A DNA stretch of 64,000 nucleotides from an uncultured Pseudomonadota bacterium (GTDB lineage Bacteria > Pseudomonadota > Gammaproteobacteria > Burkholderiales > SG8-39). The position numbers and the translations under genes are program-made. Location of the stretch: the NCBI GenBank assembly GCA_903829815.1, contig CAIKRR010000045.1:1-64000 (forward strand), written 5' to 3'. Positions within the stretch are counted from its first letter, which is position 1. Each line of letters begins with the position of its first letter. Shown here one piece after another: positions 1-10,559 of this stretch. The notes beneath the pieces were generated by a model. That model did not search any database. It was given only the letters and a program-made list of their open reading frames with translations, and was not told the origin of the DNA.

Positions 1-453
1 AAGAAAGTCCCGGCCAAGAAAGTCCCGGCCAAGAAAGTAGCAAAGAAGGCCCCGGCCAAGAAGGCCCCGGCCAAGAAAGCTCCGGCCAAGAAGGTAGCGA
101 AGAAGGCCCCGGCCAAGAAAGTAGCGAAGAAGGCCCCGGCCAAGAAAGCGCCCGCCAAGAAGGTCGTTGCAAAAAAAAAAGTAGTTAAAAAAAAAGCAGC
201 AGCAAAGCCAGTTAAGCCCGTTGTAGCCGCGAAGAAGAAAGTCGCCACGAAGACCGCCTCCAAACCAGCCCCCAAGAAGGCCGGCGCAAAGTCGGTGAAG
301 AAGGCGCAGTCCGAGACAGCACAACCTGCAACGAAGTCTGTCAAGGCAGTGACGGCTGCTCCGTCCACCGGTGCGGCTGCTGTCGCGGAAGGTGCGAAAG
401 CGCCTGCGAGTCCGGCTGTTTCCTGGCCTTTCCCTACCGGGCCTCGGCCCTAG
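1..453 (+). CDS. Histone H1-like / AlgP-like Lys-Ala-Pro-rich DNA-binding protein, C-terminal part (5' end outside window)
   Basis: Frame 1 is open from base 1 to TAG at 451-453: [31 protein letters not shown]...; repeated (K)KAPAK/KVAK motifs. Absent from the ORF track because the start lies outside the window. Confidence 0.85.
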   Translation, partial: KKVPAKKVPAKKVAKKAPAKKAPAKKAPAKKVAKKAPAKKVAKKAPAKKAPAKKVVAKKKVVKKKAAAKPVKPVVAAKKKVATKTASKPAPKKAGAKSVKKAQSETAQPATKSVKAVTAAPSTGAAAVAEGAKAPASPAVSWPFPTGPRP

Positions 454-682
454 GCGGGGAGGAATGGTCTGCGGTCACCTTGTGCAGGCAAGGATGGCCG
501 CAGACATTCCGGTTGGTGCGTTCGTCTCCGGCATGACGACCGAAAGACGCCCCGATTGTAGCAAGGGGTCTTCACCGTGCCGATCTGATCAGTCGGCAAA
601 ATCGTTAATGTTGCGTTGCAGTATCCGTAATGTTCTGTGCCAGACCCGGATTCTTCCGGTGATTTTAATCGCAAGTCATTGA

Positions 683-1867
683 TTAATATGAGGATAAGAG
701 ACGCAACATCGTGCCTATCGCATCGATTGCGCGATCCAGTTCCGCCGTCGAACAGGTATGAGCGAATCGTAGATGGCGCTCCGCAGCGTGAATGCCGAAG
801 TCGACCCCGGGTGTCACTGCAACACCGGCCTCTTCGAGCAGGCGTACCGACAGTGCGCTCGCGCTCAGGCCGAAGCTGCTGCAGTCGGCATACAGATAGA
901 ACGCACCATCGGGCACGACCGGGATGCCAAACCCCAGCTCACGCAGTGCGGGCAGCAAGCGATTGCGGCGCTCTGTGAATACCTTGCGTCGTGACTCGCA
1001 GATGCTGATCGAGGCGTCGCTGAACGCCGCGAGGGCCGCATGCTGTGACAACGTCGGCGGGCATATCGCTGCGTTCTGGGCGAAGCGCTCGAGAGGGCGC
1101 ATCGCCTCGGCCGGGGCCACCAGCCAGCCCAGACGCCAGCCGGTCATGGCAAAGTATTTCGAGAAGCTGTTGACGACCATGAGGTCATCGCCGAGCGCCA
1201 GTGCGCTCGGGTTGCGATGGTCGTGGCTCAGCCCGAGATAGATCTCGTCGACGATGGTGAGTCCGCCGCGTTCGCGCACGATCTCATGGATCGCGGCGAG
1301 TTCGGTCGGGGCGATGCAGGTGCCCGTGGGGTTGGAGGGCGAGGCAATGATCACGCCCCGCGTCTTCGGCCCCCAGTGTGCCCGTACCTGGTCGGCGCTC
1401 AGCTGAAACCGGGTGGCGGCCGATGTGGGTACGAGTCGCGCGTGTCCGTCGAAAAGGGCCACCAGATGGCGGTTGCACGGGTAGCAGGGGTCCGGCATGA
1501 GGTATTCGTCGCCGGGGTCGGTGAAACAGCCCAACAGGGTCATCAGTGCGCCGGTAGCGCCGGTCGTGACCATGATGCGGTCGGGGTCGATATCGATGTT
1601 GTCGGTGCGCCGGTAATGCTCGGCGATGGCCCGTCGCAGGTCCGGTATCCCCAGCGTGTCTGTATAGCCGATCCGGTGGCCTGCGAGCAGTTCGATGGCC
1701 CGCGTGCGAACCGGCTCGGGTGCACCGAAATCGGGCTGTCCGATCTCCATGTGGATGATGGATCGTCCGCTCGCTTCCAGTTCGAAGGCGCGGCGCTGGA
1801 TGTCCATGACATGGAAGGCAGCGACCTGATCCATGCGGGCTGCAGACCGCAGAGGGTGTGAACTCAT
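683..1867 (-). CDS. Pyridoxal-phosphate aminotransferase, class I/II (aspartate/alanine aminotransferase-like)
   Basis: MSSHPLRSAARMDQVAAFHVMDIQRRAFELEASGRSIIHMEIGQPDFGAPEPV...; NPTGT, VDEIYLGL, SFSKYFAMTGWRLGW (PLP lysine) motifs. Start chosen at the internal ATG of the 683-1957 ORF. Confidence 0.9.
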   Translation of the reverse strand: MSSHPLRSAARMDQVAAFHVMDIQRRAFELEASGRSIIHMEIGQPDFGAPEPVRTRAIELLAGHRIGYTDTLGIPDLRRAIAEHYRRTDNIDIDPDRIMVTTGATGALMTLLGCFTDPGDEYLMPDPCYPCNRHLVALFDGHARLVPTSAATRFQLSADQVRAHWGPKTRGVIIASPSNPTGTCIAPTELAAIHEIVRERGGLTIVDEIYLGLSHDHRNPSALALGDDLMVVNSFSKYFAMTGWRLGWLVAPAEAMRPLERFAQNAAICPPTLSQHAALAAFSDASISICESRRKVFTERRNRLLPALRELGFGIPVVPDGAFYLYADCSSFGLSASALSVRLLEEAGVAVTPGVDFGIHAAERHLRFAHTCSTAELDRAIDAIGTMLRLLSSY

Positions 1868-1980
1868 CGAATATCGTGCCTTTGCGCAAGCGCTGTGTCG
1901 ATCTCTGCTGGACGCTGGGCCTGCAGAAGCTATGTCATGATGCGAACATTCACCCAATAAAGCCAGTCACCCAGAGAGCC

Positions 1981-4257
1981 ATGGAAGACTCGATCCGGCG
2001 CGCCGCCCTTGAGTACCACCGTCTGCCCCGTCCGGGAAAGATCGCCATTGCGCCAACCAAGGCACTGGTCAACCAGCGCGATCTGGCGCTTGCCTATACC
2101 CCGGGTGTTGCCGCCGCCTGCGACGAGATCGTCGCCGATCCGCGCCAGGCCAGCACGCTCACGGCACGCGCCAATCTGGTTGCGGTCGTGACCAACGGCA
2201 CCGCGGTGCTTGGACTGGGTGCCATCGGGCCTCTGGCGGCCAAGCCGGTCATGGAAGGCAAGGCGGTGCTGTTCAAGAAGTTTGCCGGCATCGATGTCTT
2301 CGATATCGAGATCGACGAGCGTGATCCTGATCGTCTGGTCGACATCATCGCTGCGCTCGAGCCCACCTTTGGCGGGATCAATCTCGAGGATATCAAGGCG
2401 CCTGAGTGCTTCCATGTCGAGGCACGACTGCGCGAGCGGATGAATATTCCGGTTTTCCATGATGATCAGCACGGCACCGCCATCATCGTCGGGGCCGCCA
2501 TGACCAATGCCTTGCGCGTGGTGGGCAAGGCCATCGGTGAGGTGAAGCTCGTGGTGTCCGGCGCCGGCGCGGCGGCACTGGCCTGCCTCGATCTGCTGGT
2601 GAGCCTGGGTTTGCCGCGCAGCAATATCTGGGTCACGGATATCGTCGGTGTGGTCTATGCGGGTCGTCTCGAGCAGATGGATGACAACAAGGCCAGGTAT
2701 GCCCGGGACACCGAGGCCCGCACACTGGCCGAGGTGATCGAAGGGGCCGATCTTTTCCTGGGCCTGTCGGCAGGTAACGTGCTGACCGGGGCGATGGTCG
2801 AGCGCATGGCTTCGCGACCAGTGATCTTCGCGCTCGCCAATCCCGAACCCGAGATCGATCCTGCCATCGTGAAGGCGGTTCGCCCCGATGCCATCATGGC
2901 AACCGGCCGCTCCGATTTTCCGAACCAGGTCAACAACGTCCTGTGCTTCCCGTTCATCTTTCGCGGTGCGCTCGATGTGGGTGCCACACAGATCAACGAG
3001 GCGATGAAGCTGGCGGCGGTCCGGGCTATTGCCGATCTGGCCATGGCCGAGCAGTCCGAGGTGGTGACTGCAGCCTATGGCGACCCGGACCTTCGCTTCG
3101 GACCCGAATACCTCATTCCGCGGCCCTTCGATCCGCGACTCATCATGATGATCGCGCCGGCGGTAGCCCGCGCGGCTATGGAGTCGGGCGTCGCCACGCG
3201 TCCGATCGTCGACTTCGATGCCTATCAGGGACAACTCGAACAGTTCGTCTACGCCTCGGGCTTTCTCGTGCGTCCGCTCTTCGCCGCGGCGAAGAAGAAT
3301 CCGCGTCGTGTCGTCTTTGCGGCGGGTGAGGATGAACGCGTGCTGCGTGCAGTGAGCACCGTGCGCGAGGAACGTCTGGCGCATCCCATCCTCATCGGTC
3401 GGCCCAGTGTCATCGAGCAGCGCATCGAGCGGCTCGGGCTGCGTCTCAAGGCGGGTGTCGATTTCGAGCTGGTCAATCCCGAGTGGGACACGCGTTATCG
3501 CGAGTACTGGGAGGATTACCACCGCATCGGTGGTCGGCGCGGCGTGTCGGTCGACTATGCCAAGCTCGAGATGCGACGCCAGCACACCTTGATCGGCGCG
3601 ATGATGGTCCACCGTGGCGACGCCGATGGCATGCTTTGCGGCACGTTCGATTCGCATGCATCCCATCTGCACTTCATCGATCAGGTGATCGGCCGGCGTC
3701 AGGGCGTGAACCATTTCTACGCGATGAACGCGCTGATGCTCCCGGAGCGCACGCTCTTTGTCTGTGACACCTACGTCCACTACGAGCCGACGGCTGAACA
3801 GATTGCCGAGATGACCGCGCTTGCTGCCGAGGAAATCCGTCGATTCGGCATCGTGCCCAAGGCCGCGTTGCTGTCACACTCCAGTTTCGGCACGCACGAT
3901 ACGCCCAGTGCGCAGAAGATGCGAGACGCGCTTGCATTGATCCGCAGGCAGTGTCCTGACCTGGAGGTCGATGGCGAGATGCATGGCGACTCGGCGCTGT
4001 CGGAGCCGGTGCGCATGATGGCCTTGCCATCCTCGCCGATGAAAGGCGAGGCCAATCTGCTGATCATGCCAACGCTCGATGCGGCCAATATCTCGTTCAA
4101 TCTGCTCAAGCAGACCGTAGGCTCGGGCATCACCCTTGGCCCCATCCTGCTCGGCGCAGCGCGGCCGGTTCACATCATGACCCCCACCGCAACCGCGCGA
4201 CGGATCGTGAACATGACCGCGCTGACGGTGGTCGATATCAACGCCGGGCGACGCTGA
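1981..4257 (+). CDS. maeB: NADP-dependent malic enzyme with C-terminal phosphotransacetylase-like domain
   Basis: [42 protein letters not shown] motifs and a C-terminal PTA-like domain ([16 protein letters not shown]). Confidence 0.93.
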   Translation: MEDSIRRAALEYHRLPRPGKIAIAPTKALVNQRDLALAYTPGVAAACDEIVADPRQASTLTARANLVAVVTNGTAVLGLGAIGPLAAKPVMEGKAVLFKKFAGIDVFDIEIDERDPDRLVDIIAALEPTFGGINLEDIKAPECFHVEARLRERMNIPVFHDDQHGTAIIVGAAMTNALRVVGKAIGEVKLVVSGAGAAALACLDLLVSLGLPRSNIWVTDIVGVVYAGRLEQMDDNKARYARDTEARTLAEVIEGADLFLGLSAGNVLTGAMVERMASRPVIFALANPEPEIDPAIVKAVRPDAIMATGRSDFPNQVNNVLCFPFIFRGALDVGATQINEAMKLAAVRAIADLAMAEQSEVVTAAYGDPDLRFGPEYLIPRPFDPRLIMMIAPAVARAAMESGVATRPIVDFDAYQGQLEQFVYASGFLVRPLFAAAKKNPRRVVFAAGEDERVLRAVSTVREERLAHPILIGRPSVIEQRIERLGLRLKAGVDFELVNPEWDTRYREYWEDYHRIGGRRGVSVDYAKLEMRRQHTLIGAMMVHRGDADGMLCGTFDSHASHLHFIDQVIGRRQGVNHFYAMNALMLPERTLFVCDTYVHYEPTAEQIAEMTALAAEEIRRFGIVPKAALLSHSSFGTHDTPSAQKMRDALALIRRQCPDLEVDGEMHGDSALSEPVRMMALPSSPMKGEANLLIMPTLDAANISFNLLKQTVGSGITLGPILLGAARPVHIMTPTATARRIVNMTALTVVDINAGRR

Positions 4258-4337
4258 ACAGAGGCTGGTCACAGCTTCTTGACGATTGCGATTGCGCGCG
4301 ATTCCGCGTGTCTGACCTTCTGCCCGAGGCTTGCGTC

Positions 4338-4721
4338 ATGAGCGAAACGACTCCCCAGCCTGACCCGTTCGAATTCTTCCGCCGGTTCTGGACGCCTGCC
4401 GGTGCGCCGTCAGCCGGTGCAGTACCGGGCTTTCCGCCCGGCATGGTTTTTCCGACCGTCAATGTCGAAGAGATCGACAAGCGCATTGCCGAATTGCGCG
4501 CGGTCGAAGGCTGGCTCGGGCTCAATCTGGAGATGGTGCGAGCCACCGTTCAGGGGCTCGAGGCACAGAAGGCCACCCTGGAGGCCTATCGGACGATGAA
4601 CGCCTCGATGAGTCAGGCTGCAGCCGATGTGGCGGCAGCGGCGCGTCACGCGACCACCGGTGGCACGTCTGGCGCCGACAGCCCCTCCACGCCGAACGCG
4701 CGTCGTCGCAAACCGGGTTAG
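4338..4721 (+). CDS. phaM: PHA granule-associated protein PhaM-like (short form)
   Basis: DPFEFFRRFWTPAG...PTVNVEEIDKRIAELRAVEGWLGLNLEMVRATVQGLEAQKATLEAYRTMN resembles the PhaM conserved core. Confidence 0.75.
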   Translation: MSETTPQPDPFEFFRRFWTPAGAPSAGAVPGFPPGMVFPTVNVEEIDKRIAELRAVEGWLGLNLEMVRATVQGLEAQKATLEAYRTMNASMSQAAADVAAAARHATTGGTSGADSPSTPNARRRKPG

Positions 4722-4825
4722 ATCGAACAGCAGGCCTTGCCTGCATCATGGCGAATGGGTTTCAATTGAAGTTCGAGCGCATGACATGGCAGGCTGCGCG
4801 CGGCCCCCACTGACGGAGAAAACAG

Positions 4826-5800
4826 ATGCCCAAGGCAATACGCATTCACGAAAACGGTGGCCCCGAGGTCATGCGCTGGGAAGAGGTCGAGGTGGGTGTG
4901 CCAGGCGCAGGTGAAGTCAGGGTGCGCCATCATGCCGTCGGTCTTAACTTTCTCGACGTCTATTTTCGTGCCGGACTCTACAAGCAGCCGATGCCGGCTG
5001 GCATGGGCTGCGAGGCGGCTGGCGTCATCGAGGCCGTGGGCGCCGGCGTGACCGATCTGGCCGTTGGTGATCGTGTCGCCTATGCGGGCGGGCCGAACGG
5101 TGCGTATGCCGAGGTGCGCGTGATGCCAGCTGCGGTGCTCGTCAGGCTGCCCGATAGCATCTCGTTCGAGCAGGGTGCGGCGATGATGCTCCAGGGCATG
5201 ACCGTGCAGTACCTGTTCAAGCGGACCTACCCGGTCAAGGCAGGCCAGACCATCCTCTTTCATGCCGCTGCCGGCGGTGTCGGGCTCATTGCCTGCCAGT
5301 GGGCACGTGCGCTCGGCGTCACCCTGATCGGTACCGTGGGGTCTGACGAAAAGGCCGAACTGGCGCGTGCTCATGGTTGCGCCCACACGATCGTCTACAC
5401 CCGCGAGAACATCGTGGAACGCGTACGCGCCATCACCGGTGGGGCAGGTGTGCCTGTCGTCTACGACTCGATCGGCAAGGATACCTGGACTGCGTCGCTT
5501 GATTGCCTGCAGCCCCTGGGCATGATGGTGAGCTTTGGCAACGCATCGGGGCCGGTGGCATCGATCAATCCGGTTGATCTGGTGTCCAGGGGCTCTCTTT
5601 ATTTCACGCGCCCCAGTCTCACCCATTACACCGCCCGGCGGGCCGATCTGGTTGCATCGGCCAACGATCTCTTCGATATCGTGGCCTCTGGCAAGGTCAA
5701 GATCGACATCAATCAGCGTTACCCCCTGGCCGAGGCCGCCCGGGCGCATCGTGATCTCGAGGGGCGTCGCACGACGGGCTCGACGATCTTCACGGTCTGA
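4826..5800 (+). CDS. NADPH:quinone reductase / zinc-independent MDR oxidoreductase
   Basis: MPKAIRIHENGGPEVMRWEEVEVG...GCEAAGVIEAVGAGV...LFHAAAGGVGLIACQWARALG; Qor-like. Confidence 0.9.
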   Translation: MPKAIRIHENGGPEVMRWEEVEVGVPGAGEVRVRHHAVGLNFLDVYFRAGLYKQPMPAGMGCEAAGVIEAVGAGVTDLAVGDRVAYAGGPNGAYAEVRVMPAAVLVRLPDSISFEQGAAMMLQGMTVQYLFKRTYPVKAGQTILFHAAAGGVGLIACQWARALGVTLIGTVGSDEKAELARAHGCAHTIVYTRENIVERVRAITGGAGVPVVYDSIGKDTWTASLDCLQPLGMMVSFGNASGPVASINPVDLVSRGSLYFTRPSLTHYTARRADLVASANDLFDIVASGKVKIDINQRYPLAEAARAHRDLEGRRTTGSTIFTV

Positions 5801-5822
5801 GCGGCTGCGCGGCCCGCCTGCA

Positions 5823-6509
5823 GTGAACCGCGTCTTGCCTGCAGTTGCGATCCAGTCCGAACCGGGTGGCAGGGAAACCGCTGCCAGCCCCCCAGGGGTG
5901 ATTGACGCGCCGTGGATACGCCGCCGCTTTCGCGAGGAACGGCACTGGCTGCCGGTGCAGGCCGGCGATCGGGTGATTACGAGCGGATTGCGTCCGCTGC
6001 GTCAGGCTGCCGTGCTCATTCCGCTGGTCGAGCGTGACGAGGGACTGACGGTTCTGCTGACCCGTCGTACCGATCATCTCAATGATCATGCCGGTCAGAT
6101 CAGCTTTCCCGGGGGTCGTGTCGAGCCCGCAGATGAGGGTGTGAGAGGCACCGCCTTGCGTGAAACCCGGGAGGAGATTGGCCTGCACCCCGATCGGATC
6201 GAGGTGCTGGGTGAGGTCGGCACCTACGTCACCGCAACCGGCTACCACGTGACGCCGGTGGCAGCACTCATCCAACCGCCGTTCGAACTCACGCCCGATC
6301 CCTTCGAGGTTGCTGCCGTCTTCGAGGTGCCACTCGCCTTCATCCTCGACGCGCGCAATCATCAGCGCAACACCGTCGTGACCCGAGAGGGGCGTCGGCA
6401 GTACCATGCCATACCGTACGGACCTTTCTACATCTGGGGAGCGACCGCAGCGATGCTGCTCAATTTCCGCGCCTATCTGCACGCCATCAGCGTGCCGCAA
6501 CTGCCGTGA
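5823..6509 (+). CDS. NUDIX hydrolase, CoA pyrophosphatase-like
   Basis: Nudix box GGRVEPADEGVRGTALRETREEIGL; GTG start assumed at 5823 inside the longer ORF. Confidence 0.85.
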   Translation: MNRVLPAVAIQSEPGGRETAASPPGVIDAPWIRRRFREERHWLPVQAGDRVITSGLRPLRQAAVLIPLVERDEGLTVLLTRRTDHLNDHAGQISFPGGRVEPADEGVRGTALRETREEIGLHPDRIEVLGEVGTYVTATGYHVTPVAALIQPPFELTPDPFEVAAVFEVPLAFILDARNHQRNTVVTREGRRQYHAIPYGPFYIWGATAAMLLNFRAYLHAISVPQLP

Positions 6510-7432
6510 GCTTCGTTGCTCTCGTGCTCGTTCTCGCGCTCGAGCAATGGCGCCCCTTTCAGGCGCGTCCGTGGCTCGAGGCCGTCGTGGGCCGCTGTGC
6601 CGACTGGCTCGAGCATCAGTTCGACGCCGGTCAGGTCCAGCATGGGGTGGTGGCCTGGTCGCTGCTCGTCCTGCCGGTGATCGTGCTGGTGGGCGCTGCA
6701 GGCTATGTCCTGGGCTATCTGCACTGGACGCTGGCGCTCCTCTTTCACGTGGGTGTTCTCTACGTCACGATGGGGTTTCGCCAGGGCAGTCACTTCTTCA
6801 CCGAGATTCGCCAGGCGCTCGCAGCCGGTGACCTGCCTCGTGCGCGGGCTACCCTGGCACGCTGGCGCGGGAGTCCGTGTGAATCGCTCGATGGCGAGGA
6901 GATCGTCCGGCTCTCGGTCGAGCAGGCCCTCATCGGTGCTCACCGGCTGGTCTTTGCGGTGATGTTCTGGTACGTGCTGCTGCCGGGGCCGACGGGCGCC
7001 GTGCTCTATCGCCTGTCCCAGATGGCGGCAGAGCGATGGTCATCGGCACCGCAGCGTGTCAGCGAACCCTTTCTGCGGCCCGCCCTTGCGGTGTTTCGTG
7101 TTCTCGACGCCTTGCCAGCCCGGGTGACGGCCAGTGCTTTCGCGATCGTCGGTGATTTTGAAGATGCGGTCTTTTGCTGGCGGTCACAGGCTGCCGCCTG
7201 GGCCGATCACGTGGCTGGCGTCATCCTGGCCAGTGGCGCAGGTGCGCTTGGCGTGAAGCTCGGCATGCCCCTGCATGACGAGATCGGCGGGGTGGATGAC
7301 CGGCCGCCTGCCGGCCTGGGTGATGAGGCCGATCCGGCGCATCTGGACAGCACCATCGGGCTGATCTGGCGCGCCCTGGTTCTCTGGCTCGGTCTTATTC
7401 TCATGCTGACGGTCGCGCGATCCTTCGGCTGA
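6506..7432 (+). CDS. CobD/CbiB (AmpE-like) family integral membrane protein
   Basis: MSFVALVLVLALEQWRPFQ...MGFRQGSHFFTEIRQALAAGD...FAVMFWYVLLPGPTGAVLYRL; overlaps upstream stop by 4 nt. Confidence 0.8.
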   Translation: MSFVALVLVLALEQWRPFQARPWLEAVVGRCADWLEHQFDAGQVQHGVVAWSLLVLPVIVLVGAAGYVLGYLHWTLALLFHVGVLYVTMGFRQGSHFFTEIRQALAAGDLPRARATLARWRGSPCESLDGEEIVRLSVEQALIGAHRLVFAVMFWYVLLPGPTGAVLYRLSQMAAERWSSAPQRVSEPFLRPALAVFRVLDALPARVTASAFAIVGDFEDAVFCWRSQAAAWADHVAGVILASGAGALGVKLGMPLHDEIGGVDDRPPAGLGDEADPAHLDSTIGLIWRALVLWLGLILMLTVARSFG

Positions 7433-7445
7433 GAGCGCACGCCAT

Positions 7446-8345
7446 TCAACCGCCCTGGCGGCGCCCCCGGCTGCGTTCGGCGTCCACGATGCGCAGCAGC
7501 AGTTCGAATCGACGCGGATGGATGGCGCCTGACTCCAGTGCACGCCGGTAGCCACAATCGGGCTCGCTGCGATGCCCGCAATTGGCGAATCGGCAGGTGC
7601 CGTGCCAGTCGGTGAGTTCGGGGAAGCAAAGCGCAATCCCGGTGATCGGCACATGGGCGAGGCCGAATTCTTTCAGACCTGGTGTGTCGATCAGGCTGGA
7701 CTGGGCGTCGAGTCGGTACAGACGCGATGCGGTGGTCGTGTGGCGACCACTGTCAAGAAAGGTGGAGATGGCGGCCGTGAGCGTGTGGGCATCCGGGACC
7801 AGCGCGTTTACCAGGGTCGACTTGCCCATGCCCGACTGGCCCATGAGTACCGTGTGCTCGCCGGCAAGCAGCGGTCGCAGCGCCGAAACGTCGGTCAGCG
7901 CCGAGAGGCTGATCAGTCGATAGCCGGCACGCACCAAGGGGTGGAGTCGCTCGCGGACAAGCTCTGTGCCGGGGAGGTCGGACTTGTTGAGCACGATGAT
8001 CGTCTTCATGCCCTGATGCTCGGCGGCAATCGCCGCGCGGGTGATCAGTTCGTCGGAAAAGCTCGGTTCCGAAGCGATGGTGATTGCCAGTTGGGTCGGG
8101 TTGGCCGCGAGCAGCTTCGTGCGGTGCTCGACCGAACGCGAGAAGAGTGAGGTTCGCGCAAGCGCGCCCTCGATCACGCCTGCCTGCGCCCCGTCGGGCG
8201 TCAGTTGCACCTGATCGCCGCAGGCATAGTCCGATCGCCTGCCCCGCGTTACGCACCAACGCAACTCGGTACTTGCGAGTTCAACCAGATAGTGCCGCCC
8301 ATGGGCGGCAATGACTTCGCCCTGCATCGGGCCAGGTCGGGTCAC
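7446..8345 (-). CDS. rsgA: Ribosome small-subunit-dependent GTPase A
   Basis: Circularly permuted GTPase: LNKSDLPG, GQSGMGKSTLVNAL, DTPGLKEFGL, CRFANCGHRSEPDC zinc motif. Start uncertain (GTG 8345 or ATG 8327; ORF open to 8471). Confidence 0.9.
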   Translation of the reverse strand: MTRPGPMQGEVIAAHGRHYLVELASTELRWCVTRGRRSDYACGDQVQLTPDGAQAGVIEGALARTSLFSRSVEHRTKLLAANPTQLAITIASEPSFSDELITRAAIAAEHQGMKTIIVLNKSDLPGTELVRERLHPLVRAGYRLISLSALTDVSALRPLLAGEHTVLMGQSGMGKSTLVNALVPDAHTLTAAISTFLDSGRHTTTASRLYRLDAQSSLIDTPGLKEFGLAHVPITGIALCFPELTDWHGTCRFANCGHRSEPDCGYRRALESGAIHPRRFELLLRIVDAERSRGRRQGG

Positions 8346-8583
8346 GAGTCCGCCAATGCCACGATGGCTACGCCGGATGCCACGATGGCTGGGCGGAATG
8401 CCTTGAAGTCTGCGCCAGAGCGCGATGCCCGGCACGGTCCGGGCATCGCCCGTTGACCAGGTGGGGGGCAATCCGGGTGTGGTGCTGCATGCATCGACAG
8501 GGCCTGGTGGGCGGGTGGGCTGGCCGGGTTGATGTTAACCTCGACCTTCATCCTTCAACCATCTTACCGGCGATATCACAGGC

Positions 8584-9144
8584 ATGGCAGCAGATCAGAA
8601 CAACCTCATCTGGATCGACATGGAGATGACGGGCCTTGAACCTGAGCGTGATCGCATCATCGAGATCGCGCTGGTGATCACCAATTCGGCGCTCGAGACC
8701 GTGGCGACCGCACCGGTGAGGGTGGTTCATCAGAGCGATGCGGTACTGGCGGGCATGGATGAGTGGAACCGCACGACCCATGCACGCACGGGTCTGACCC
8801 CCAAGGTGCGCGACTCGGTACTCACCGAGGGTGAGGTCGAGGCGCAGATGCTCGCCTTCCTGATGGAGTACGTGCCGGCCAAGGCCTCGCCGATGTGCGG
8901 CAACTCGATCTGTCAGGATCGTCGCTTTCTTGCGCGCTACATGCCACGGCTCGAAGCGCACTTCCACTACCGAAACCTGGACGTAAGCACCTTGAAGGAA
9001 CTGGCGCGTCGCTGGCACCCCGAGGTGGCTCGCGGTGTGGTGAAGCGCGGTCGGCACGAGGCGCTTGCCGACATCGAGGAATCGATTGCCGAACTCAAGC
9101 ACTATCGCCAGACGTTCCTGCGTCTGCCCACGCCGGCTGCCTGA
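8584..9144 (+). CDS. orn: Oligoribonuclease
   Basis: [30 protein letters not shown]...[17 protein letters not shown]...[12 protein letters not shown]. Confidence 0.95.
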   Translation: MAADQNNLIWIDMEMTGLEPERDRIIEIALVITNSALETVATAPVRVVHQSDAVLAGMDEWNRTTHARTGLTPKVRDSVLTEGEVEAQMLAFLMEYVPAKASPMCGNSICQDRRFLARYMPRLEAHFHYRNLDVSTLKELARRWHPEVARGVVKRGRHEALADIEESIAELKHYRQTFLRLPTPAA

Positions 9145-9167
9145 GACTGGCCGCGACGGTTGTCGGG

Positions 9168-10553
9168 CTAAAGATCGATCATCTTGCCGGGGTTGAACAG
9201 ATTCTGCGGGTCGAAGGTCCGCTTCAGTGCACGCATCAGTTCGACGGCCTCGCCATGTTCTGCTGCCAGCCACTTCTTCTTGCCGTAGCCGATGCCGTGT
9301 TCGCCGGTGCAAGTACCTTCCATGGCGATGGCGCGCTCGACGAGTCGATCGTTCAGCGCCTTGGCTTCCTCGAGATCGGTCGGGACATCGGGTCGGACCA
9401 GGATCATCAGGTGGAAGTTGCCATCGCCGACGTGACCAAAGAGCGGTATCGGCATCGAGGCGCGTTCGATGTCGGCCGCTGTGGCGACGATGCACTCGGT
9501 GAGGCGCGAGATCGGGACGCAGACGTCGGTTGACACCGCACGGGCGCCGGGTCGCAGTTGCAGGCCGGCAAAATAGGCCTGATGTCGCGCTGACCAGAGG
9601 CGATTGCGGTCTTCGGTGCGGGTAGCCCACTGGAAGTCTTCACCGCCATTCTCGCGCGCTATGGATTGCACCAGCCCGGCCTGTTCGATCACACCCTGCT
9701 CGGTGCCATGAAATTCGAGAAAGAGCGTTGGCTGTTCCTTCCAGCGGGTCTTGTTGTAGGCGTTGAGAGTTGCCATCGTGGTGGCGCACAGCGCTTCGCT
9801 GCGGGCAATCGGGATGCCCGACTGCAGTGTCTGTATCACCGTATTGACCGCACCCTCGATATCGTTGAAGGAGCAGACCGCAGCCGACATGGCTTCCGGA
9901 ATGGCGTGCAGACGGACGGTTACTTCGGTAATGATGCCCAGCGTGCCTTCTGCGCCGACGAAGAGGCGGGTCAAGTCATAGCCGGCAGCCGACTTGCGCG
10001 CACGCGGCGCGGTTCTGATCACGCGCGCATCGGCGGTCACGACTTCGAGTGACAGCACGTTCTCGCGCATCGTTCCGTAGCGCACGGCATTGGTGCCCGA
10101 AGCGCGCGTCGAGGCCATGCCCCCCAGGGACGCATCGGCACCGGGGTCAACCGGGAAGAACAGACCGGTATGCCGGATTTCCTCGTTGAGCTGTTTGCGT
10201 GTGACCCCGGCCTGTACGGTGACATCGAGGTCTTCGACGCCGATACGCAGCACCCGGTTCATCTGGCTCAGGTCGACACAAATGCCCCCGTGCACCGCCA
10301 GGACATGTCCCTCGAGCGAGCTGCCGACGCCATAGGGCACGATGGGTACGCCGTGCAGGCGGCACAGTGCCACGATGGCGCGTACTTCCTCGGTCGTGTG
10401 CGGAAATACCACGGCATCGGGTGATGCCGGATCGAAGTACGATTCGTCCTTGCCATGGTGGTCACGCACACCGCGTGCTGTCGTGGCGCGGTCACCGAGC
10501 AGTTCGTGCAGGCCGGCCATCAGGGCCGGTGCCAGTTCGCGTGGCATGTTCAT
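9168..10553 (-). CDS. FAD-binding oxidoreductase, D-lactate dehydrogenase/GlcD family
   Basis: VPIVPYGVGSSLEGHVLAVHGGICVDLSQMNRVLRI; GHVGDGNFH; GTCTGEHGIGYGKKKWL; TFDPQNLFNPGKM. Confidence 0.92.
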   Translation of the reverse strand: MNMPRELAPALMAGLHELLGDRATTARGVRDHHGKDESYFDPASPDAVVFPHTTEEVRAIVALCRLHGVPIVPYGVGSSLEGHVLAVHGGICVDLSQMNRVLRIGVEDLDVTVQAGVTRKQLNEEIRHTGLFFPVDPGADASLGGMASTRASGTNAVRYGTMRENVLSLEVVTADARVIRTAPRARKSAAGYDLTRLFVGAEGTLGIITEVTVRLHAIPEAMSAAVCSFNDIEGAVNTVIQTLQSGIPIARSEALCATTMATLNAYNKTRWKEQPTLFLEFHGTEQGVIEQAGLVQSIARENGGEDFQWATRTEDRNRLWSARHQAYFAGLQLRPGARAVSTDVCVPISRLTECIVATAADIERASMPIPLFGHVGDGNFHLMILVRPDVPTDLEEAKALNDRLVERAIAMEGTCTGEHGIGYGKKKWLAAEHGEAVELMRALKRTFDPQNLFNPGKMIDL

Positions 10554-10559
10554 GCAGGT

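Noticed and set aside
1-170. CRISPR-like short repeats
   Set aside because: Repeats are coding (KKAPAK) with no constant repeat/unique spacer architecture.
1930-3780. 616-aa minus-strand ORF opposite maeB
   Set aside because: Antisense shadow of a clearly conserved gene in a high-GC genome; composition (His/Arg/Asp-rich, no recognisable motifs) is typical of a spurious frame.
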